From positions 16,074 through 51,087 of the forward strand of contig JAHBMJ010000326.1 in the NCBI GenBank assembly GCA_018398765.1: a stretch of 35,014 nucleotides of DNA, given 5' to 3'. Shown here in pieces: positions 28,566 through 35,014 of the stretch. A program made the translations under genes and the position numbers. The DNA is from Chromera velia. Taxonomy: Eukaryota; Sar; Chromeraceae. Positions within the stretch are counted from its first letter, which is position 1. Each line of letters starts with the position of its first letter. The notes below the pieces were generated by a model that had not been told where the DNA came from, searched no databases, and saw only the letters and a list, made by a program, of their open reading frames with translations.

Positions 28566-31500
28566 TCATGACAACAGCTTTTCACAAAAGGTGCGGCTGT
28601 CTTCGTGTGAAATGGCCATCTCTTCTTTAAAGAAATGAAAAACGGAGCCGAAAACAGCCACAAACTTCGCCATTGTGTACACCACTGCAAAGAAAATGAT
28701 AATTCTTCCGCTCTTGCGGACCAGAGCTGTGTGAATGACAGGCAGATTCAGACATCGAGCAACAACAAGCATCTCAAAAAAACGAATGCAAACTTCCAGA
28801 AACAGGAGAACGGCAGCATCGCGACACCCTCGTGTCAATGCCTCTTCATCTCCAAGCACCACTCGTTGGATGAGACCCACTCCCGAGTTAAAGTATGCAA
28901 TCAAGACAAAATCCATCAAAACTCCCAAACAATACAAATCTGTTGTCAGACGCCTCCAATAGGGGTCCACCAAACAGTCCCCGATCGTCACATGCCGACC
29001 CCAAAACACTTTGCGAAGGGCCCTCACAGCAACAGGCGCTGTGACTGCTTGAAAGGCATCAGACAGACCGACAATGAGCGAGAAGCGAATTTTTTCACCC
29101 AGACCAACAAACAGCGTTGCCTGGCTGATCTTCAACCAAAAAGTTGAGTTGTCACCAAGAAAGCTGGTGCAACCACGAGGAAGACCCTCTGAGGTTCCAT
29201 TCTCTTCATCCCTGCTGCAATGCCAAAGGCGACCCATACTGCAGGAAGAGTAAACACTTGAACACCCAGAAGCACCCCGACTGTCTTCACAAAACTCCGA
29301 CCCCAGTGATTCGGAACTCCAAATCCCAAAACAGACTTGGGGATCTCTGTAGCCTCACTGAAAAGGCCCCACCTCCTCATTTCTCCTATCGACCAATGAT
29401 ACACAAGCAAACCAGAGAGTACAGGTACGCCCCAAGCAATCGCAAGGAGCAACCACGACCAGAGACGGAGACGCAATCCTACCCTCCTGTCTTGCTGTTT
29501 CCCCTCCCATGCACAACTACTCTCACATCGCCCTCTGAAGAGACGCATTCCACGATGGTCAAACAACACCTGAAGGCCAAAACTCCAATGACGTCTCTTT
29601 CCCTGCCCCCCCTTTTTGTGGACCTGTTGGTCAGAATGCTCACTGTCAACGCACCGACAGCTGCCCTCAGACGGAGACACAGAGTGCCGCCCCACCTTCT
29701 CATCTATGTCGCCCTTATCCATCCCTGTCTGTCTGGGGGGTGTCTCTGGGCGGGATTCCCTCGGAGCACCAACTGGATTCTCTGAAGGCCCTGCCTGGCA
29801 GTGCCCCTCGTTCAACAAACCCCCCCCACCTGTCCCTCCCATTCTCTCCCAATCTGCAGAAGGGAGGACAGAGGAGACTAAGGGAGGAGAGCGTGAGTCC
29901 ACAGGGGGCTCCTCAGGAAGGGCAGCGATCAAATGGGAGGGCACAGAGGAGGAGGCGCCAACCCGATTCTCACAGCCCCCGTCTGAAGGGGCAACATCCC
30001 CCTCAGGCTCTTCCCCTTGGCTTTGCTTCACGGTGGGACTTTGTTCCCACACGGGGGAGGGCCACACTGGGGGGGGCGGATGAGGGGAGAGAGGGATTCC
30101 ATCTTCTCTATCTTCCTTAGGCTGTCCATTTGAGCTCCCCCTCTCCCCCCCCTCTTGCTGTCTATCCAGTCCCCCCACACTGGAAGAGGCGAGGCGAGGT
30201 CTGGTTGTCACAAGGGGCTGCGAGACAGAGACAGATAAACGAAAAGGGGCCACTGGAGGAACAGGAAGGGACTCACGGCGTCCCTCCTCCATTAGATTCT
30301 CTTCAGCGGCTGCAAAGGAGGACAGAGGCCTCTCCCATCCCCCCCCTGACAGGGTCTCTGCTGCTTGACAAACAACTTCTCCCATTCCCGCCCCCATCTC
30401 TGCTTCAGAAGAACCCACCTTTTCAATCTCTAATTCTCCTCTATCTCCTCTATTTCTACTCTCACATTCAACTCCCCCATCCTTTTGACCTGCCCTTCGC
30501 GTACACCCTGACCCCCGTCTGCGTTCATTCCCAAACCATCTCACCCACCCTCGCAACCCAATGCATACACCCGAACAAACACGCCCCCACAGCCCCGACA
30601 TCAACAACCTCTCACTGCTCCTGTCTGCCTTCAGGAAAGCAGCCTCTCCTACACAAAACTCAAAAATCGTCCCGGGTTCCCTCAAAACCCACGAGGATGG
30701 ACGCACAGATTCGCTCTTAAGAAACCGTAAAAGGTGTTCCGATCCCAACAGGGGAGAGGCGCCATCGAGCATTCTCAATCGAGACAGCTGAGATAAATTT
30801 CCAACCCTCATCACTTTCTCGTTTCCCTGGCCCTCCCTTGCAGTCTTGAACGTGTGCACCTGCTGCGATGCCACTGCGCAGTCCTCTAAATTGAGTCCCC
30901 CGTCTCCCTCTCTCTCTTTCTTCCCCTCTTCCTCTTCTGCACACATCCCCTCAAATGAATCCAGGTGACTACCCTCTCCTTCTCTGTCCCCTTCCCATTC
31001 CATTCCCGCACCCTTCAACTTTGGCACAGACACACAAAGGCAGGTCTCTTCGAACCTGCTGTGTAGATCAAAGGCGGCGCACAGAAGGGGCACCAGCTGG
31101 AAGAGAAGGCCAAAGACCCACGACACGACGCTGTGCTCGAGGGAAGGGGGGCCCTGCGAGAAGGTCACTATCTCGAAGAGGGGTAAGATAAGAAAAGATC
31201 CAGTGAGAAGAGCGACCGGAGCCTCTCACCGACTGTCCTGAAACGTGGAAACGCACCAACCAAGAACCAGACGATGACCATATTGAAGAAGTTGACCAGG
31301 TATACGTGCAGGGCCTTGTTCACCGCAATGTCCTGTCGGTTGCGTTCTTCGAAGACTTCAGAAAACTCGGCGCACGGTGTTGCAGTGCGCAGCACAGTCC
31401 ACAGGATGATTGGAAACTGAAAAAGAGACAGGAGAAGTGTCACCACCACGTAAACAAGGAGCACAACAGCAACTCTTCCTGCGCACATGCAGAGAGAATC

Positions 31501-31779
31501 GCAGGACGCAGAACGATCCCAGAGAACCCGGAGAACTGTAGGAGTATCTCGAAGAGAGACGTCGCTGTGTTTGCCGCTTTCAGAAAGTTCGCAAGGATAC
31601 TGGTACAAGCTGCGATTCAACCGCCTGAGGGAGAGCTCCTCGCCCTTCTTTACTCCAACTACAGAGCCTGACAGGTAGTGCATCACCTGCCTGGCAGTCG
31701 TCTGCTGAAACTGCAAAAACTTGGGGATTGCCCTTCCCCCTTTGCTGCAACACATGTTGGGCATCTTCAAACCGAGCAT
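28566..31779 (-). CDS. Multi-pass membrane protein of unknown function, three exons
   Basis: Exon 1 31779-31234, exon 2 31153-29156, exon 3 29120-28566 (TGA). The introns are 80 nt (GTCGGT...TCTCGCAG) and 35 nt (GTGACA...CAGCCAG), both phase 0. The protein would be 1,032 residues. Hydrophobic helices lie near residues 103-128 (VAVVLLVYVVVTLLLSLF), 159-178 and 190-212. A loop of about 460 residues, Gly/Ser/Glu-rich and probably disordered, follows. Then come about six to seven helices (LWSWLLLAIAWGVPVLSG, TVGVLLGVQVFTLPAVWVAF, VLLFLEVCIRFFEMLVVA, IIIFFAVVYTMAKFVAVF). The frame is clean over more than 3 kb, so it is likely functional. A transporter or channel is possible, but I see no family signature. 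An alternative start lies upstream at 31936 in another frame. Confidence 0.75.
29121..29155 (-). other. Predicted 35-nt intron
   Basis: The frame of exon 2 reaches a TGA within 35 nt while exon 3 is open in another frame. GTGACA ... CTCAAC ... CAGCCAG joins them in phase 0 and keeps a membrane helix continuous. If wrong, a small indel is the alternative. Confidence 0.5.
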
Positions 31780-32993
31780 CAGGCCTCAAGGCCGGGAATT
31801 GGTATGCTGAACTTCGGTTTGTGGACTGCCTCACCTCTCCACGGTCGACTCTCTTCCGTAGAAGTGTCATGAAGTGTCGTGAGTAGTCGTGAGATGTCGT
31901 AAACCTTTGAACGGTCTGCAAATCAACACCATGCATTTAGGGCGCGCGGATGGCCCCGGAAAGCGAAGCGGGGGGCACTTACAAAACAGCCAAAACAGAA
32001 ATACCCCATGCAGCCCACGCATGGCCCGGAAAGCGAAGGGGGGGGCACTTAACGCCAGGCCATACCGACAATGAACACTAGCATACATATTCCTACCACA
32101 GAGAGCTAGACAGAGAGGTCCGAAAGGTTCAAATATCGTAAAAGTCAAACAGTCAGAAACGGTCACAGTCTGTGTGGATGCACTGCCTCTGCATGCATGA
32201 ATTACGCATGAATATATAGGGAAAAAACCCACCAAACATACAAACAGAGGCTCCACCCGGCTTTTTAGAGTTGTATGGGGGACTGCCTGCCTGCAGGGAT
32301 ACATATGCATACATAAAGTCCAAAATCACTCAGACAGCAGTACCAGTCTATGCATGCATAGCTGCTTTCGTTGCTTACCTATCCCGTTCCTCACTGGACT
32401 GTAGCAGTCCGAGTCACACACGGCTTGCCTAGTCAGACATACAAGCTCCCGGTAAAATACTATGAAACTACTAGGTAGATTAGGGAACATGCTTAGTAGA
32501 CCGGGGGGTCTTCTAGGCAGTCTACCTGGGGTCTATCAGGCAAGTGTATAGTGACTCCTAGGGAGCTACCGAGCAAACACTAAAACATTTCTAGGCATTA
32601 TCTAAGTAAGTTCCTATCCTATCCTAAGTAAGCTTAGACAAAGAGTTCTTTGAAAAAACGGTGTTAGATAATGATACTTATATAGAAATAATCATAATAT
32701 GATTTTAGAGCATTAAGAGTCAGCATTTAAAATATTTTTTTAAGGTAACCTCCAAGGTGTTTTGCCTAGAAACAAACCCATTAGCCATGCATAGCCCAAG
32801 CCACAGTCGTTGAGGCTTGGGCAGTAGCTACAATCCCTCCCCTTCCCCTTCCCCTTCTCCGTCCCCTCACACCCTTGTTAGTAGTCACCCCCTTAGAGCG
32901 TTTTTGCCCTGTAGGTGCCTCTACCCCCCCCTCCTCTCTCCATGTCTGCCACCCCCCCCTCTCCACAGTTTCTCTCCTCTCCCTTCACTGCCC
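31780..32993. repeat. Upstream spacer with GGCCCGGAAAGCGAAG...GGGGGGCACTTA modules
   Basis: Module copies are at 31950-31990 and 32021-32053 (TGGCCCCGGAAAGCGAAGCG then GGGGGCACTTA). They match, in reverse, a module at 3293-3333. GCATGCAT words occur at about 32192 and 32348. From 32440 on, short duplicated words such as CTAGGTAG / CTAGGCAG and CTATCCTATCCTAAGTAAG occur. No supported gene is present. Confidence 0.6.
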
Positions 32994-33715
32994 TTAGCCA
33001 GAAGCAGACCCATCGGCCAAAGCCGGTGGGGCTGGCGCAACTCCGCATCCTGCCTCCCTGCCTCCCCTTACACCTCTGCCTCTCCTTGCACCTCTTCCGG
33101 AGCATCCTCGCCCGGTAGGTGCCTCTGCTCTCTCCTCTCCCCCCTCCTCCTCCTCCCCCCCCTCCTCCTCCTCCTCCTCTTCATCCTCTCCTCCTTCCCC
33201 CTCTTCATAACTTCCTGAAGAGTAACTGTTGCCTGCCGCTGCTGCACTTATAGCTTTTTTCTTTCTTCGATCATTCACCATCTGTGCCTCTTTGTTTTCA
33301 AGTGCTCTCTTCATTGCCTCGCCTCCAAGATTGATATGCAATTCTTTGTAAATCCCTACAAAAAACGCCACGCGAAGCAAAATTTCATACATCACATACT
33401 TGAACTTCTTTTTAGAGTTAACCTGTGGCAGCATCCTTTTGTCATCCCCCGCCCATTTCCATCCTTGAATACACATCAGGACCAGATCTACAGACCCCCC
33501 CCCTTGTGCTTAAGCAGTGAAAAGTTGAGAGTTTTGTTCTCGACATTTGCATAAAAAGTACTGTTGGGCGGCGTTGTCTCTGTTCTAAGAGCGTACCCCG
33601 CAAACTCATCCACCTGAGTCTCTTTCCTATCAACCATCTTGTCGTACTTGGCTTTCAGACGAGCCTTCGCGGCTCCGTTCGTGAGGTCCATCTCGGCTTT
33701 CAGAGTTGACAGAGT
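32994..33715 (-). CDS. Gene for a protein with acidic C-terminal repeats, frameshift at a poly-G run
   Basis: The minus frame from about 33715 (ATG at 33691) reads AKARLKAKYDKMVDRKETQV and FYANVENKTLNFSLLK up to a run of G at 33497-33505. There the frame is lost by one base, and the next frame continues without a gap (VDLVLMCIQGWKWAGDDKRM, FKYVMYEILLRVAFFVGIYK). It goes on through an Ala/Ser patch into a long Glu/Gly stretch and an Arg/Gly-rich end at a TAA (32994). The break in a homopolymer suggests a sequencing or recent slippage event. A similar layout (compact part, then acidic part) is seen in the gene at 12117-13302, but residue similarity is weak. I recognise no family. Confidence 0.5.
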
Positions 33716-34464
33716 CTTCAGGCTTGTGCCTTTAAAAGTGGACTTTTGCCCTCAAGTTGGACTTTTAAAAACATGATTCATACTATAAAAGTTTTTCTTG
33801 TATCTTAATCTAGATCTTGACTGATCCTGAATGGTCAAAACTATAATAAACTATAACAGATTTAATATTCAAAAAAATTTTTATGTCTAAAAAAAATTTA
33901 AAATAAAAATGTATGGAGTTAAAACCTGCGGCATGTTATAGAAAAGCAAGGGTCAAATTAAATTTCTCTGAGTTTGAGTCGTTTGGTTGATCTAAAATCT
34001 AATTAAAAGGTACCGAGATTCTTAATTTTTTTTTGTTATTTCACGATTATCCTTACTAAGGCTTATTTACCCTTACTTATAGCCAACACAGTTATGTACA
34101 AAAAAAATCTACGATCGATCAACCAATAAAAAAAAAAAAAAAATCAAAAGAAATCGAAAGAAAACACCAGATACTTACAGAAGTGGTGAGACTAAAGAAA
34201 GTCTAAAGAAAGCGCACGAAACCATAAGCCAGTATGCGAAGGATGTGTATAGCGCCGGGCAAGTTGCACACACATTGTATGGGAGGAGGCCGCGCGCGCG
34301 GCATGCATTAATGCATTGTCAAACCCCCGGCCCGCAGGGCGCTGTGCGCACGATTTTGGCCCCGGCTGCATGCATGACCTGTGGCGGGGCATACCGGGGC
34401 CCTCGACGGCCGGAAAAGCCGATTTTGCTCAAATTCAACAAATAAGAAATCGGTTTTCTATATA
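33716..34464. other. AT-rich spacer and GCATGC-rich block
   Basis: 33740-34190 is very AT-rich with poly-A and poly-T runs. 34285-34400 is GC-rich with GCGCGCGCGGCATGCATTAA and CTGCATGCATGACC. No supported gene is present. Confidence 0.5.
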
Positions 34465-35014
34465 TATTATATCGATATATAGCATCCCAGCTGCTGGAAA
34501 AAGAGTACTTCATCAACAGCATGTGAGTCATTTCAATGATTTGGTTCCATGCTGAGCGCTCCCAGAGAGCTTCTGGGTGGGTGAGGAGCATTTTGGTTCG
34601 GAAATTGAGGCTTGGACCGACGGGCTCGAGGACCAGGCTCGAGGAGATTATGGAAATGCTGTCCACGTACGTGCGGGAGGCCGACCTGAGCAACACCGGG
34701 AGAAAGGGGGCTAGGAGGCCTCTATCAACTGAGATTCAACTCAGGCAAGTCCATTTGGTAGGGAAAGATAGCTCTTGATGAGAAGAATCACGACAATGGT
34801 TTTGTATCATACATACATATAAATAATTTCAACCCATGCATGACAGGCCGACACATGCCGACACAGCGTCCCCTGGGTCGTCTAAGGAAGCAAGAATCGA
34901 GCTTTGGGGTTCCAAAGAAGCAAGTTATGAATTGCTGGAAGCCTGTTTTCTTATACGGTCTGTGTGACGATTTCGAAATTTTTACCGAGGAAGGGCCGAT
35001 CTCGGTAAAAATGG
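34465..35014 (+). CDS. Multi-exon gene at the right edge, partial model
   Basis: Proposed pieces: an exon ending at 34522 (GKRVLHQQH) with donor GTGAGT, a 43-nt intron ending CGCTCCCAG (34565), then an exon 34566-34744 (SGWVRSILVRKLRLGP, LEEIMEMLSTYVREADL). The next junction is ambiguous. A GC-AG intron (AG then GCAAGT, 34745-34846) leads in phase to a frame ending TGA at 34965-34967 (SSKEARIELWGSKEASYELL). Another frame, open from 34763 to the window edge with ATG at 34855, reads SSFGVPKKQVMNCWKPVF and FLYGLCDDFEIFTEEGPI, and looks equally natural. I cannot tell which is used, nor the family. Confidence 0.45.

Noticed and set aside
29144-30720. Plus-strand frames of 120-210 codons opposite the membrane-protein gene.
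   Set aside because: They are antisense shadows of the GC-rich loop, and the minus strand has membrane helices and a 666-codon exon.
1-35014. tRNA, rRNA and CRISPR arrays.
   Set aside because: Reading through, I found no cloverleaf with A- and B-box pair, no rRNA core sequence, and no regularly spaced direct repeats with unique spacers.

Overview
The window is nuclear-type eukaryotic DNA. It has intron-bearing genes on both strands, long runs of simple repeats, AT-rich spacers and several nested transposable elements, and no bacterial operon structure. My best guess for the source is an alveolate alga of the chromerid type (Chromera velia or a relative). The grounds are many GCATGC / TGCATGCA motifs (the kind bound by ApiAP2 factors in the wider group), chromovirus and copia retroelements, and Ser/Ala/Glu-rich proteins with disordered stretches. 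I hold this at about 0.4.

Left edge to 3.5 kb: a large minus-strand host gene runs off the left edge. It is open for about 700 codons and has a plausible upstream exon that encodes a signal-peptide-like start. A spacer full of short GGCCCGGAAAGC modules follows.

3.5-17.5 kb: two decayed LTR retrotransposons lie head to tail, 0.27 kb apart, both on the minus strand. The first (3485-9491) is a Ty3/gypsy chromovirus with 252-bp LTRs and gag, protease, RT, RNase H, integrase and a chromodomain. The second (9760-17539) is a Ty1/copia element with 225-235-bp LTRs. Its RNase H gene is split by two later insertions (11527-13316 and 13419-14794). Each insertion has a perfect 8-bp target-site duplication, and removing either one with one duplication copy restores the RNase H frame. 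The first insertion carries a long coiled-coil gene and the second a protein-like plus-strand frame. A decayed MYND-type zinc-finger fragment lies near the 3' LTR between two copies of one palindrome. LTR differences are almost all transitions, and many nonsense changes look like C-to-T decay, suggesting repeat-directed or methylation-linked mutation.

17.5-21 kb: a spacer, then a 901-bp non-autonomous hAT-like element (18587-19487) with CAGTGTTG/CAGAGTTG ends and a perfect 8-bp duplication, sitting inside a long purine tract. Beyond it is a minus-strand gene of unknown function (19644-20949).

21.5-25 kb: a plus-strand multi-exon gene divergent from the previous one, with an exact in-frame 27-residue duplication, followed by coding-like exons that carry a WH2-like motif. 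A very long GT/GA microsatellite lies in one intron.

25-28.5 kb: an AT-rich region with a foldback element (279-bp inverted arms, 26110-27276) that holds gene-like sequence, and a cluster of GC-rich hairpins.

28.5-35 kb: a minus-strand gene for a multi-pass membrane protein (three exons, one predicted intron of only 35 nt), a minus-strand acidic-tailed gene with a poly-G frameshift, and a plus-strand multi-exon gene near or over the right edge.

All exon models are inferred from frame, splice consensus and phase alone. No homology search was possible.
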